From Clostridia bacterium (lineage in GTDB: Bacteria > Bacillota > Clostridia > Oscillospirales > Acutalibacteraceae), in contig JAFRQQ010000013.1 of NCBI GenBank assembly GCA_017428525.1, forward strand, positions 203,407 to 267,406: a stretch of DNA of 64,000 bases. Reading direction: 5' to 3'. Below the pieces are notes generated by a model, which saw only the letters and a list, made by a program, of their open reading frames with translations, did not search any database and had not been told where the DNA came from. The translations under genes and the position numbers were made by a program. Positions 29,205-39,247 of the stretch are shown in pieces; positions within the stretch are counted from its first letter, which is position 1, and each line of letters opens with the position of its first letter.

Positions 29205-30440
29205 TCAGACCGGCTCCCCGAAGGTGTCCGGATGCGCGGGGTCAAACATCTCATTCGCCCACATCACCGTGACGAGGTTTTCGGTATCGGACAGGTTGAT
29301 GATGTTGTGCGTATAGCCGGGCAGCATGTGAACGGCCTGGATATGATCGCCGCTGACCTCAAACTCCAGCACCTCATCCGAGCCGATCCTGCGCTCCTGA
29401 ATCAGTCCGTGGCCGGCGACGACGATGAAGAATTCCCACTTCGAATTGTGCCAGTGCTGACCCTTCGTAATGCCCGGTTTGCTGATATTCACGGAAACCT
29501 GCCCGTGATCCGCGGTCTTGAGCAGCTCCGTAAAGCTGCCGCGGGCGTCGCAGTTCATTTTCAGATCGAAAGCGACCTTCTCTTTCGGCAGATAGCTCAG
29601 ATACATCGAGTAGAGCTTCTTTTCGAAGCTGCCCGCCGGAATGGCCGGCAGGATCAGCGTCTGCGGCTGATCGTGGAAGGTGTGCAGCAGCTCGACGATG
29701 CGCCCGAGCGTCGCCTTATGGGTCACGGGGGCGTAGCAGTAGCGGCCGTCCGGGTTCGGCAGCGGCGTCAGCCCGTCGAACAGTGTGCCGTCAATCGTCT
29801 CGCCGGCCTGCGGATAATCCGCCCGGTGCGCATGCCCTTCCATCGCGTCAAACATTTCCTCGATCAGATCGTCGATGAACAGCAGCTCCAGTTCAACGCG
29901 CGGATCATTCACCGTGATCGGCAGATCGTTTGCGATGTTGTTGCAGAAGGTGCCGACCGCCGAATTGTAATTCGGCCGCACCCACTTCCCCACAAGATTC
30001 GGGAAGCGATAGACATATACGGGGGCGCCCGTTTCGGCCGCGTAGCTGAAAAACAGCTCCTCGCCGTCGCGCTTGGACAGTCCGTAGGCGGAGGTGCCGA
30101 AGCGCCCGGCGAGCGTGGCCTGCAGCGAGGAGGACAGCATGACGGGGCACCGGTTGCCGTGCTTTTTCAGCAGCGCGAGGAGCGTGCCGGCAAAGCCGAA
30201 ATTGCCCGTTCTGAATTCCTCCGGGTCCTGCGGGCGGTTGACGCCGGCAAGATTGAAAACAAAATCACAGTCGGCGCAGAAGCGGTCCAGCTCCGCCGCC
30301 GTGTTGTTGATATCGTATGCGTAAATCTCCTCAACGGAAAGCGCGGGGCGGGTGCGGTTTTTCCCGTCGCGCAGATTCTTCAGGTTTTCGACAAGATTGC
30401 GGCCGACGAATCCGGCAGCGCCGGTGACAAGAATCTTCAT
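29205..30440 (-). CDS. capF: CapF/WbjC-type bifunctional reductase for UDP-L-FucNAc synthesis
   Basis: 411 residues from the ATG at 30440, overlapping the capG stop (ATGA). The N-terminal SDR domain has VTGAAGFVGRNL and a YGLSK catalytic pair; the C-terminal cupin has GQHWHNSKWEFFIV, whose His and Glu residues bind zinc in the S. aureus enzyme. CapF reduces the CapE product before CapG epimerises it, giving UDP-N-acetyl-L-fucosamine. All three genes are contiguous here, in the order capE-capG-capF. Confidence 0.9.
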   Translation of the reverse strand: MKILVTGAAGFVGRNLVENLKNLRDGKNRTRPALSVEEIYAYDINNTAAELDRFCADCDFVFNLAGVNRPQDPEEFRTGNFGFAGTLLALLKKHGNRCPVMLSSSLQATLAGRFGTSAYGLSKRDGEELFFSYAAETGAPVYVYRFPNLVGKWVRPNYNSAVGTFCNNIANDLPITVNDPRVELELLFIDDLIEEMFDAMEGHAHRADYPQAGETIDGTLFDGLTPLPNPDGRYCYAPVTHKATLGRIVELLHTFHDQPQTLILPAIPAGSFEKKLYSMYLSYLPKEKVAFDLKMNCDARGSFTELLKTADHGQVSVNISKPGITKGQHWHNSKWEFFIVVAGHGLIQERRIGSDEVLEFEVSGDHIQAVHMLPGYTHNIINLSDTENLVTVMWANEMFDPAHPDTFGEPV

Positions 30441-31606
30441 ACGTCTTTTCTCCAAACCATTTTGTTGACGACGCCGACATAGGACTGGATGATCTTCACG
30501 ACTTTATCGGAAACATTGATGTCTGTGTAATCGGGCACCGGGACCGCGCCGCCGTTTTTCTCTTCCTTCACCATTTCCACCGCCGTATCCACCGCCTGCA
30601 GCAGACCCTTCGTGTCGATGCCGGAGAGGATGAAGCAGGCCTTGTCCAGCGCCTCGGGCCGCTCGGTCGAGGTACGGATGCAAACGGCCGGAATCGGATG
30701 GCCGATCGAGGTGAAAAAGCTGGATTCCTCCGGCAGCGTGCCGGAATCGCTGACCACGCAGAAGGCGTTCATCTGCAGGCAGTTGTAATCATGGAAGCCC
30801 AGCGGTTCATGCTGAATCACGCGCGCATCAAGCTGAAAACCGGAAGCCTCCAGCCGTTTTTTCGAGCGCGGGTGGCAGGAATACAGGATCGGCAGATCGT
30901 ATTTCTCCGCCATCTGATTGATCGCGGTGAACAGCGAGGTAAAATTCTTTTCGGTGTCGATATTCTCCTCGCGGTGCGCGGAGAGCAGGATGTACTTCCC
31001 CTTTTCCAGACCGAGACGGGCGTGGACGTCGGAGGCTTTGATCGCCGCCAGATTCTCCGTGAGCACCTCCGCCATCGGCGAGCCGGTGACATAGGTGCGC
31101 TCCTTGGGCAGACCGCAATCCGCCAGATACCGGCGCGCGTGCTCCGAATAGGCCAGATTCACGTCGGAAATAATGTCGACGATGCGGCGGTTCGTTTCCT
31201 CCGGCAGGCACTCATCCTTGCAGCGGTTACCCGCCTCCATGTGGAAGATCGGGATGTGCAGGCGCTTCGCGCCGATGACCGACAGGCAGGAGTTGGTGTC
31301 GCCGAGCACCAGCACGGCGTCCGGCTTGAGCAGCGTCATGGCCTGATAGCTCGCGGCGATGATGTTGCCCATCGTTTCGCCGAGATCCGCGCCGACGGCA
31401 TCCAGATACAGCTCCGGGTCGTCCAGACCGAGATCCTTGAAAAAGACGCCGTTGAGATTGTAGTCATAATTCTGCCCCGTGTGGACCAGAATCGTGTCAA
31501 AGTATTTTCTGCATTTTTTGATCACGGCAGCAAGGCGGATGATCTCCGGCCGCGTGCCAACAATGATCATCAGTTTGAGTTTGCCGTTTTCTTTCCATCC
31601 AGTCAT
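30437..31606 (-). CDS. capG: Non-hydrolysing UDP-sugar 2-epimerase (CapG/WbjD type)
   Basis: 389 residues. The family start IIVGTRPEIIRLA and the segments GDTNSC, HMEAGNR, YSEHARRYL, TSHREEN-like SAHREENID and VVSDSGTLPEESSFF match the WecB-like epimerase fold. Lying between CapE and CapF homologues, it is most likely the last enzyme to UDP-L-FucNAc rather than a ManNAc-forming WecB. The gene overlaps capF by 4 nt, implying coupled translation. Confidence 0.9.
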   Translation of the reverse strand: MTGWKENGKLKLMIIVGTRPEIIRLAAVIKKCRKYFDTILVHTGQNYDYNLNGVFFKDLGLDDPELYLDAVGADLGETMGNIIAASYQAMTLLKPDAVLVLGDTNSCLSVIGAKRLHIPIFHMEAGNRCKDECLPEETNRRIVDIISDVNLAYSEHARRYLADCGLPKERTYVTGSPMAEVLTENLAAIKASDVHARLGLEKGKYILLSAHREENIDTEKNFTSLFTAINQMAEKYDLPILYSCHPRSKKRLEASGFQLDARVIQHEPLGFHDYNCLQMNAFCVVSDSGTLPEESSFFTSIGHPIPAVCIRTSTERPEALDKACFILSGIDTKGLLQAVDTAVEMVKEEKNGGAVPVPDYTDINVSDKVVKIIQSYVGVVNKMVWRKDV

Positions 31607-31633
31607 GTGCTGTGCGCTCCTTCCTCGTGCGTG

Positions 31634-32701
31634 TTACGCCTCCACCAGATGCGGACGCCCCTCCAGCTCTTCCTTCACATAGTCCGTGGTCAGGATCTTC
31701 TGCACCACGCCGTCCACATCGAGCCGGCGCGTGTTGTGGCTGGTGTAGGATTCGTCGCCCTCCGTTTGAACGGTGCCCTCAACGTAGAACTTGTCGTAGT
31801 TGAGTCCGCGCGCGTCGGGGCTGATGCGGAAATACTGCCCCATATCGGTGCTGCGCAGGCGCTCCTCCCTCGTCATCAGCGTTTCATAGAGCTTTTCGCC
31901 GTGGCGCGAGCCGATGATCTTCTTCTCCGTCTGCCCGAACAGCTTCATCACGCCGTCGGCCAGATCGCCGATGGTGGACGCATCCGCTTTCTGGATAAAG
32001 AGGTCGCCGGGCTCCGCGTGCTCAAACGCGAACGCCACCAGATCCACCGCTTCGTCCAGATTCATCAGAAAGCGCGTCATATTCGGGTCGGTGATCGTGA
32101 TCGGCGCCTGCCGCTTGATCTGGTCGATGAACAGCGGGATGACGGAGCCGCGGCTGCACATGACGTTGCCGTAGCGGGTGCAGGCCAGCACCGTGCCGCC
32201 CCGCTCATAAGCCACCTGCGCGCGCGCCTGCACGACCTTTTCCGCCACCGCCTTGGTCATGCCCATGGAATTGATCGGATAGGCCGCCTTGTCGGTGGAA
32301 AGAAACACGACCCGCTCCACGCGGTTCTCCACCGCGGCGGTGACCACGTTGTCAGTGCCGATGATATTGGTCCGGACCGCCTCCATCGGGAAGAACTCGC
32401 AGGACGGCACCTCCTTGAGCGCGGCGGCGTGGAAGATATAATTTGCGCCGTACAGCGCATCCCGCACGGAATCGAGATTCCGCACGTCGCCGATGAAGAA
32501 TTTCACCTTGCCGGCATAATCGGGATACTGCGCCTGCAGGGTGTGGCGCATCCAGTCCTGCTTCTTCTCATCCCGGCTGAAAATGCGGATCTCGCCGATC
32601 TCCGTGGTGAGAAAATGCTTGAGCACGGTGGAACCGAAGGATCCGGTCCCGCCGGTGATAACCAACGTCTTTCCCTTGAACGCTTCTGTGATTTGCATCA
32701 T
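31634..32701 (-). CDS. capE: UDP-GlcNAc 4,6-dehydratase/5-epimerase (CapE type)
   Basis: 355 residues from the ATG at 32701; GGAGAAGGAG lies 8 nt upstream. SDR motifs: VITGGTGSFGSTVL, then FLSTDKAAYPINSMGMTKA, where Met stands at the usual catalytic Tyr position as in FlaA1/CapE-like dehydratases. It takes UDP-GlcNAc to the 4-keto-6-deoxy, 5-epimerised intermediate used by CapF and CapG. The longer upstream frame lacks family similarity. Confidence 0.9.
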   Translation of the reverse strand: MMQITEAFKGKTLVITGGTGSFGSTVLKHFLTTEIGEIRIFSRDEKKQDWMRHTLQAQYPDYAGKVKFFIGDVRNLDSVRDALYGANYIFHAAALKEVPSCEFFPMEAVRTNIIGTDNVVTAAVENRVERVVFLSTDKAAYPINSMGMTKAVAEKVVQARAQVAYERGGTVLACTRYGNVMCSRGSVIPLFIDQIKRQAPITITDPNMTRFLMNLDEAVDLVAFAFEHAEPGDLFIQKADASTIGDLADGVMKLFGQTEKKIIGSRHGEKLYETLMTREERLRSTDMGQYFRISPDARGLNYDKFYVEGTVQTEGDESYTSHNTRRLDVDGVVQKILTTDYVKEELEGRPHLVEA

Positions 32702-32790
32702 TGCAGCTGCTCCTTCTCCACAGCCCCGCGGGGCCGTTGTGATTTCAGCCGGTGTCGGCTGTGTATTCTTTCGGTGAAATCGCGCGGGCA

Positions 32791-33507
32791 TTATTCCTGC
32801 GCCGGTTTGTCGCCGATCGTTTTCTTGATATGGCCGAGGCTCAGGTATTTTTCGATCGATTCGGAATCCTTCTGCTTGACGATGCAGTCCGGCACGACCA
32901 CGAGCGAATAGGGCGCCAGATGGCGCTTGACGATAGCCGAGCCGCCGACCAGGCATTTCTCTCCGACCTCGATCTTGTTGAAAATCGTGGCCCCGATGCC
33001 GATATAGACCTGATTGCCGACGGTAACATGCCCGGCAAGATTGGACCTTGCCCCGATGATGGAGTGATTTTTGATGTCAGAGTAATGGCCGACAAACGCA
33101 TAGGGGCGGAAGGTGTTGTTGTCGCCGATTTTGCATCCGTGCGAGAGATACGCGTGGTCGCAGATCCAGTTGCCTTCGCCGATGTCCTGCGTGAAAACAT
33201 CCGCCGAGGGGGAAACCAGATTGGCAAAGCGGAAGCCGCTCGCCTTCAGCTCTTCAAACATCCTGCGCTTGAGGCCGTTCATATTCTGATACCACGAAAT
33301 AGCCAGAAACAGCTTGGTCTGCGTTTTGTCGATGATCTGATCCAGCTCTTCAAGCGGATAGAGCGGCTTGCCGCGGAATTCATTCTCCGTGATATACTGC
33401 GCATTGATCGCGTAGCCGATGATGTCAAAAAGGTCGTAACGCTCGATGAAATCGATGACCTCGCTCGATGCGCTGCCGTTGCCGACGATAATCAGTTGCT
33501 CTTTCAT
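32791..33507 (-). CDS. PglD-like sugar O/N-acyltransferase (left-handed beta-helix)
   Basis: 238 residues. A small N-terminal Rossmann-like domain (IIVGNGSASSEVIDFI) is followed by hexapeptide-repeat coils with HAYLSHGCKIGDN, NLAGHVTVGNQVYIGIGATI and a C-terminal cap. This layout is that of PglD/NeuD-type acetyltransferases. With the DegT aminotransferase at 52882 and the PglF-like dehydratase at 61042 it could complete UDP-N,N'-diacetylbacillosamine. Its ATG overlaps the stop of the symporter gene. Confidence 0.85.
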   Translation of the reverse strand: MKEQLIIVGNGSASSEVIDFIERYDLFDIIGYAINAQYITENEFRGKPLYPLEELDQIIDKTQTKLFLAISWYQNMNGLKRRMFEELKASGFRFANLVSPSADVFTQDIGEGNWICDHAYLSHGCKIGDNNTFRPYAFVGHYSDIKNHSIIGARSNLAGHVTVGNQVYIGIGATIFNKIEVGEKCLVGGSAIVKRHLAPYSLVVVPDCIVKQKDSESIEKYLSLGHIKKTIGDKPAQE

Positions 33508-34958
33508 AATCTTGCCTCCGTTTTTCTTGTGTGGATTGCATTGATCAGTGTGCAGACCGTCATGGATACCGTCGCCACCAGCACCGCCGCGTAGGTTTCC
33601 GTCAGCCAGGAAGCGATCGGATAGCTGCCGGTGACCACCTTGAACACCGTCCAGCCGACTGCCGCAGCGCCGGTGAGCAGCATGCTGATGCAGGCGCCGG
33701 TTGATGTCGCCTTCTTTGAGAAGAAGCCGAAAATAATGACAATGAACAGCGCGCCTCTCAGGGAATAGGCGGAATACACGATATCCAGCACGTTATGCTG
33801 ATTCACAAGATAGATCGCGCCCAGACAGCAGATCACGCCGGAAACCGCGGTCGTGACTCTGGAAACGGCCATGACCTCTTTCTCCGGTGCGGCGGGCCGG
33901 ATCCTCGCCTGATACAGGTCCTTGGTCAGCATCGTCCCCGCCGCGAGGATGATCGGCGACGCGGTCGAAAGGATCGCCGCGAGCTCCGCGGCCAGCACCA
34001 GACCGCCGACGATCGGCGGCAGGCCGAGCATCACGCTCGTGAGCGCCAGCTTGCCGTCCGTGACAACATTGCCGCTCAGATCCAGCAGAGTGCCCTGCGT
34101 CGACATCACCTTGCCGATGATACCGATCAGCGCGGTGAGCAGGCCGAAGGGCGCGGTCACAAGCGCCGTGTAGACGCAGGCTTTTCTCGCCGTGGGCACA
34201 TCCTTCGAGGCGAGCACCGGCTGAATGCCGGCCTGCGCGGTGCAGGCGCCCAGAAGACTTGCGATCACCCAGGAGGACACCTTCGGGAAGCCGATGGTCG
34301 TCATCGAGAAATAATGCCCGCCGGATTTGCTCTCCATTTCCGCAACGTCGGCGGTGAATCCCGTCCACCCGCCGAGCCGCGCAATCAGAATCACCACGGC
34401 GACAAGGATGCCGATATACATAACGAATAAATGCATTGTATTGGTTTTGCTCACGGCCCGCATGCCGCCGACCAGCGTGTAAATCACAAAGATCAGGGTA
34501 AAGACCACGGCGGAGAGCCTGAAATCCAGGCCGAGCAGCGCCTGCCCGAATTTGCCGGCCGCGATGATCTGCGAAATCCCGACCGCCAGCATGACCAGCA
34601 CAAGCAGGATGCTGGAAACAGTCTGCGCGCTTTTGCCGAAGACGGTTTCAATGATCCCGGGGATCGTCATTTTCCCGATGTTGCGGTAGAGCTTTGCGAA
34701 GAAAAGCGCGAGGAACATCACGCCCAGGCCGTTCGCGATCGTATACCAGGCTCCGGAAATGCCGTAATTGAATCCGTACTCGGAAACGCCCGTCGTCGCA
34801 GTGCCGCCGAGCCATTCGCCGGCGGACGCGCACACGATCGCCACGACGCCGAGCTGCGCGCCGTGGAAATTCTTCGTATTGGATCCCTTCGCCGTCCTGA
34901 ACCCGATGATCAGAGACAGCAGAAAGTAGGCAATGATGATAACAATCTGGAGCCACAT
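33504..34958 (-). CDS. Sodium:solute symporter (SSS family)
   Basis: 484 residues with about 13 hydrophobic segments, starting MWLQIVIIIAYFLLSLIIGF, the usual SSS N-terminus. NFHGAQLGVVAIVCASAGEW and the GTATTGVSEYG loop correspond to the TM1-TM2 region of the family. It imports a solute with sodium. Immediately downstream of a CoA-transferase and CitE-like lyase, a carboxylate substrate is a fair guess, but family members also carry sugars, proline and pantothenate. Confidence 0.9.
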   Translation of the reverse strand: MWLQIVIIIAYFLLSLIIGFRTAKGSNTKNFHGAQLGVVAIVCASAGEWLGGTATTGVSEYGFNYGISGAWYTIANGLGVMFLALFFAKLYRNIGKMTIPGIIETVFGKSAQTVSSILLVLVMLAVGISQIIAAGKFGQALLGLDFRLSAVVFTLIFVIYTLVGGMRAVSKTNTMHLFVMYIGILVAVVILIARLGGWTGFTADVAEMESKSGGHYFSMTTIGFPKVSSWVIASLLGACTAQAGIQPVLASKDVPTARKACVYTALVTAPFGLLTALIGIIGKVMSTQGTLLDLSGNVVTDGKLALTSVMLGLPPIVGGLVLAAELAAILSTASPIILAAGTMLTKDLYQARIRPAAPEKEVMAVSRVTTAVSGVICCLGAIYLVNQHNVLDIVYSAYSLRGALFIVIIFGFFSKKATSTGACISMLLTGAAAVGWTVFKVVTGSYPIASWLTETYAAVLVATVSMTVCTLINAIHTRKTEARL

Positions 34959-34973
34959 ACAGTTATCCTCTTC

Positions 34974-35777
34974 TTATTTCTTCGTTTTGGGTTTGATAAA
35001 GATCTGCAGCGGGTCAATCTCGTTGCGAATGACGCGAATGACCTCGTCGGACGGGCCGTCCATCTCGACGGCGCTCGAAACGTCGATCTCAAACCCTGTG
35101 TTTTCCTGCACGATTTCCGGCGATGAATAGGGATAATAGTACGCCAGATACATCTTTTTGGTTTCGTCGTTGAATTTCATGATCCCGAGGTCGGTCACGA
35201 CCGCCTGCGGGCCGACGTCGCCCGGCAGACCGACGCGTTCTCTCCCGCCGGGGCCGTCCACCCAGCCCGGGCTGGTGACATAATCGACCTTCTCAATGAA
35301 GCGCCGTTTCTGATGCTGCATCATGAGGATCGTATTGCAGTAGGTCGCGATGCCGTTGGCCCCGCCGGAGCCGGTGAACCGGGTCTTCGGATGATGATAA
35401 TCGCCGATGCAGGTGGAATTCACATTCCCGTAGGGGTCGATCTGCGCGCCGCCGATGAACGCGATCATCCGTCTTTGCCCGTGCAGATACTCATTGATTT
35501 CCAGCCCGACAAAACGCACATTCGGCCACTGCACGGTGCAGTGCGCCATGAAGCGGTTATCCGCCACGCTTCTGGGGACCTCGATGGGGTTGCAGTCCAT
35601 CAGACCGCTCTCCACGATCAGATGGCAGGAGGGTTGGACGACCCTGGACGCCAGGGAGCCGCCGATCAGCGGCAGGCCGGTGCCGACGATCACGATCTGA
35701 TCCTCCTGAATCAGCTTTGCGATCGCATAGGCCTGCATTTCCTGCTTTGTATAGTTGAGTAAATCAATATCCTTCAC
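34974..35777 (-). CDS. CoA-transferase beta subunit (GctB-like)
   Basis: 267 residues of the family I CoA-transferase beta chain. HLIVESGLMD carries the Glu that forms the CoA thioester intermediate in glutaconate CoA-transferase; GGAQIDPYGNVNST and GSGGANGIATYC are conserved loops. It pairs with the alpha-like subunit 27 bp upstream. The enzyme moves CoA between acyl-CoA and a free carboxylate; the acceptor acid is unknown here. Confidence 0.88.
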   Translation of the reverse strand: MKDIDLLNYTKQEMQAYAIAKLIQEDQIVIVGTGLPLIGGSLASRVVQPSCHLIVESGLMDCNPIEVPRSVADNRFMAHCTVQWPNVRFVGLEINEYLHGQRRMIAFIGGAQIDPYGNVNSTCIGDYHHPKTRFTGSGGANGIATYCNTILMMQHQKRRFIEKVDYVTSPGWVDGPGGRERVGLPGDVGPQAVVTDLGIMKFNDETKKMYLAYYYPYSSPEIVQENTGFEIDVSSAVEMDGPSDEVIRVIRNEIDPLQIFIKPKTKK

Positions 35778-35804
35778 GTTGCGCTCTCCATTCTTCCGCC
35801 GCTC

Positions 35805-36842
35805 TTATTCAGCCGACGCTGCGTAGCCGAGGCCCGGCACGTTTTTGAGCCCGATCAGCCTTGCGGCGCCGAGCTTGTCCAGCAGCGCGGCATGATCCGG
35901 AACGCTGTAGACATACTTTTCCAGATAATCCACGAAGGTTTCGACCTGTTTCTCCGGATCGTACGCGATCCCCTTCTTCAGCGCTTCGGCCTGCAGTATC
36001 CGCGCGGCGTCTTCCGCGTCATAATATCTGGAAGCGCTGTCATATTCTCTGAGCGCGTCCACATCGTCGTCATAATAACCGTAGCACTGCGAGGGCCACG
36101 CGCCGTAGGGCGCATGCACCACCGCGTCCACACAGGCCCCGAAAATCCGGGGTCTGGTCGGATCGCGCCGGATATACTCGTTGCTGACGATTTCCTCGCA
36201 CGTCACAATGGTCTTGCGGGACGCGACGGCCATATCCACATCGCCGAATTCATCGCCCTCGATGACGCAGGTCCCGTCGGGGGACGCCTGCTGCACATGC
36301 AGAATCGCGCAGTCGATGCGCGGGATGGGCAGCGCGACGACCTGCTCGCCCGGAGAAAAGGGATTCTCGACGATCACGAGCTTCTCATTGTCCAGCGTCG
36401 GCTCGTTTGCCCGCACTTCCCGGCTGACGCCCCACATATTCACTAAATCGGAGCCCTGCATGAGCCGGATCGGCAGAAACGCAAGGCCGAGCGCCGCCGC
36501 ATGAAACATCATCATGACGACGTCCATGGAGTAGTCCTCAAACAGGATTTTCCCCTGCTCGATCGCAGCGCGGTACCGTCTGAGCACATTGGAAAAACCG
36601 GAATTCGCCGTATAGCAATTGATAAAGATCCGGACCCTTCCTTCGCCGATCAGCAGATCCTGCTCGCCGCCGGCGGGGCCGCCCCAGAGCGTGAAATCCG
36701 TCTGCCCCTGGCGCAGGATCTCATGCACTGCGGCATAGGGCTTTCTGTTTGTCGTGAACCCGCTGAAGGAGAGCGTATCGCCGCTTTGCACAAACCGCGA
36801 TACCGCCTGCTGCATGGTCATGATCTTTGAAGCTGCCGCCAT
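35805..36842 (-). CDS. CoA-transferase alpha subunit (GctA-like)
   Basis: 345 residues from the ATG at 36842 (GGGTGG upstream). SGDTLSFSGFTTNRKP, LLIGEGRVRIFINCY and GSDLVNMWG match the alpha chain of glutaconate-type CoA-transferases. It forms the heteromer with the next gene. Placement after a CitE-like lyase and ATP-grasp genes suggests activation of a dicarboxylate within the embedded acid module. Confidence 0.87.
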   Translation of the reverse strand: MAAASKIMTMQQAVSRFVQSGDTLSFSGFTTNRKPYAAVHEILRQGQTDFTLWGGPAGGEQDLLIGEGRVRIFINCYTANSGFSNVLRRYRAAIEQGKILFEDYSMDVVMMMFHAAALGLAFLPIRLMQGSDLVNMWGVSREVRANEPTLDNEKLVIVENPFSPGEQVVALPIPRIDCAILHVQQASPDGTCVIEGDEFGDVDMAVASRKTIVTCEEIVSNEYIRRDPTRPRIFGACVDAVVHAPYGAWPSQCYGYYDDDVDALREYDSASRYYDAEDAARILQAEALKKGIAYDPEKQVETFVDYLEKYVYSVPDHAALLDKLGAARLIGLKNVPGLGYAASAE

Positions 36843-36898
36843 TTTAACCACCCACAAACTGTTTATTCTTGCGCCGGCAATTGCCGCCGGAATCGGAA

Positions 36899-38032
36899 TT
36901 ATTCAAACAAATCCTTATACTTTGATTCATCCTCGATCACGCCGTACGCTTTTGCGCGCATGACGATCTTTTCCGCCCAGCAGCGATGCGGCCCGATTTC
37001 ATTCATCTTGTTGCCGCTGCTGCTCTTGACCACGCCGCCGCTCGTGCCGAGCACCTGCACCGCGTCGTCATAGACCTCCTTGGTCACGGCGAGCATCCCG
37101 TTGACATACGGGATATGCGTCGGGTGAATGATGGTCTTGCCGATGAAGCCGTTGGCGCGGTCGAGCATCAGCTCGCGCAGCAGGCCGTCCACCGCGTCGT
37201 TGATCAGCGTCTGCTGTTTAAACAGCGAGCGGTTGATCGACTGCGGCGCGTCTTCGAATTTCATATCCTTTGTGGCGCGGAAATACTCCCACACCGGGCC
37301 GGAAATGCTGTAATCATTGTGCCGGGAAAAGACGTTGAGCACATCCTTCAGGCAATCGGCGACGGTCATGATATCATAGATTGTATAGTTGACGCCGCGG
37401 CGCATGCCGAACACGGAAGACCAGTCCGTGCCGCCCACGCGCACATTCAGCACCAGCTCCCTGTGCCGGTCCAGAATCTCCTTGACGCCCATCAGCTCGG
37501 GCACGCGCGTTTCCAGATAGGCCATCTCTTTGCTTTCGAGGATCGGCATGCCGTAGATGATCTCGCCGAACTGCCGGTTCAATGCTTCCAGATGCTCAAA
37601 ATAGGCCTCGCCGACCTCCACGTTGAACTTCGGGAAATTGAACGCCGTGACCAGATGGATATGCTCCGGGCGCAGCATGGCGGAAAAATGCCGGAACTGC
37701 GCCAGATTGCGCACGCGGAAGATGATGAGCGGGATCTCGTCATACCGGATCGTGCCCTGCGCCAGCTCGGCGTTGAGCGCGTCGAGCAGGCGGATCACAT
37801 TCTGCTCCGCCTCCGGCACGAGCTCTTCCCTGCAGGCGTCCTCAAAGCACATGACCATCGAGGTCAGGCCGGGATATTTCTTTGTGAGGATCGGCTGCAG
37901 AAAATCCTTGGTGCCCGGCATATACATCGTGGCGCCCAGGCAGTAACGCAGCATCTCCCTGTCGGTATATTTATCGAAATGGATCGGTTCCAGCACAAAT
38001 TTCGAACTTGGCTGATAGGCGTGGTGTCTCAA
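36899..38032 (-). CDS. HpcH/HpaI-CitE-like C-C bond lyase (TIM barrel)
   Basis: 377 residues. Segments VMCFEDACREELV, LNVRVGGTDWSSVFGMRRG, TIYDIMTVADCLKDVLNVF and SISGPVWEYF resemble the C-C_Bond_Lyase group (PF15617 as I recall) found in some tellurium-resistance-linked biosynthetic clusters. CitE relatives cleave or form CoA thioesters such as citryl-, malyl- or citramalyl-CoA. The neighbouring CoA-transferase could supply the thioester. The product is not known; it could run in the synthetic direction. Confidence 0.82.
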   Translation of the reverse strand: MRHHAYQPSSKFVLEPIHFDKYTDREMLRYCLGATMYMPGTKDFLQPILTKKYPGLTSMVMCFEDACREELVPEAEQNVIRLLDALNAELAQGTIRYDEIPLIIFRVRNLAQFRHFSAMLRPEHIHLVTAFNFPKFNVEVGEAYFEHLEALNRQFGEIIYGMPILESKEMAYLETRVPELMGVKEILDRHRELVLNVRVGGTDWSSVFGMRRGVNYTIYDIMTVADCLKDVLNVFSRHNDYSISGPVWEYFRATKDMKFEDAPQSINRSLFKQQTLINDAVDGLLRELMLDRANGFIGKTIIHPTHIPYVNGMLAVTKEVYDDAVQVLGTSGGVVKSSSGNKMNEIGPHRCWAEKIVMRAKAYGVIEDESKYKDLFE

Positions 38033-38051
38033 GATGCTTGATCTCCTTTTA

Positions 38052-39182
38052 TTATTTGGATTCCTGCCACCAGAACTCTTTGTCGAGCTTCCAGCCGATC
38101 AGATCCTCGAAGTCCTTCTTCATGCCGCGTTTTCTGAAGAGCTGCCACATGAAGTTGCCGCTGTGATTGCCTTCCATGATGCACCAGCCCTTTTTGGACA
38201 GCGCGAAATCCCAGCCAATATAGCCGAACATCGGGAGCCTGCGCGCGCATTCCGCGCTCATCTCCTTAAGCTCCTCCCATTGCGGGATCCGGAAGCCCAG
38301 AATCTGCTGATGCGTGTCGGGATGATACGCCCACTCTTCGCCCGACTGCGTCATGCCGACGGTGTCGACAATTCCCGTTTCCGCATCCACGCCCGCGATC
38401 AGAGAGCCGAAAAGCGAGCTGGTAAGGAAATGCCCGTCGCGCCCGATTTTGAACCAGGGCTGATAGATTTTGACCTCGCCGTTGATCAGCAGGGTCGGCA
38501 CGCGGATGCTGTTGACCGATGCCGGATGGAAAACCGCCAGCTCGTCCGCCTGATCGATCAGCTCCTCGATGACGACGGATTCCTGATCGCCGTGCAGATA
38601 CTTCTCCTGGCTGCTTCTGCTCTCGCTGAGCAGATTGCGGTAAAACGCCTCCAACTGTGCCTCATTCAGCCCGGCGACGCCGGTTTTGTAAACGCCCTTG
38701 CCGCCGCTCATGACCGTCGGCTTGACGACGAATTCGCTGTGCTTGCCGGCAAACGCCTTGAAAATCGGATAATCCGCATCCGAATTGCAGATGATCACGT
38801 CGCGGTCATATTCCTTCGTGAACAGCTGATAGGTTTCATATTTATTTGACAGCAGATGCGCGTCTTCTTTCTTGCTGATGTGATCGATATACTGCAGCCT
38901 TAACCGGAAGGTCATGTAGGACTGCTTTTCCTCATGGCTCTTCTCGGCGAAATGATAGTAGAAATATTCCTCATAGGTGCAGCCGTAGACCCAGTAATGA
39001 TAGATCGTCAGATACACGGTATCCTCGATCTCCTGCGCGGAGGCGTCCGGCATCATATCCCGGACATAATCCGTCAGAAACTGAAACATCGGCGCATTGT
39101 AATACTTTTTCTTTTCCTCTGCGATCTCTTTCGCGATCGCGATCATTTCATCTCTGTTTTCGGTGATGGCGATTGTATTCAT
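38052..39182 (-). CDS. ATP-grasp protein, sugar-transfer-associated type (second of a pair)
   Basis: 376 residues from the ATG at 39182. After a helical N-terminal part (EEKKKYYNAPMFQFLTD), the ATP-grasp core has VVKPTVMSGGKGVYK and, near the C-terminus, GYIGWDFALSKKGWCIMEGN, the Mg-binding Glu/Asn. This matches the ATP-grasp family found next to capsule glycosyltransferases. Such ligases join a carboxylate to an amine or hydroxyl. It directly follows another ATP-grasp gene of the same general type. Confidence 0.8.
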   Translation of the reverse strand: MNTIAITENRDEMIAIAKEIAEEKKKYYNAPMFQFLTDYVRDMMPDASAQEIEDTVYLTIYHYWVYGCTYEEYFYYHFAEKSHEEKQSYMTFRLRLQYIDHISKKEDAHLLSNKYETYQLFTKEYDRDVIICNSDADYPIFKAFAGKHSEFVVKPTVMSGGKGVYKTGVAGLNEAQLEAFYRNLLSESRSSQEKYLHGDQESVVIEELIDQADELAVFHPASVNSIRVPTLLINGEVKIYQPWFKIGRDGHFLTSSLFGSLIAGVDAETGIVDTVGMTQSGEEWAYHPDTHQQILGFRIPQWEELKEMSAECARRLPMFGYIGWDFALSKKGWCIMEGNHSGNFMWQLFRKRGMKKDFEDLIGWKLDKEFWWQESK

Positions 39183-39247
39183 GCTGTGACTTCCTTTCCG
39201 TTTCTTTTCAGGAGATCCCGCTTTTTGCGCAGCCGGATCACGCTGTA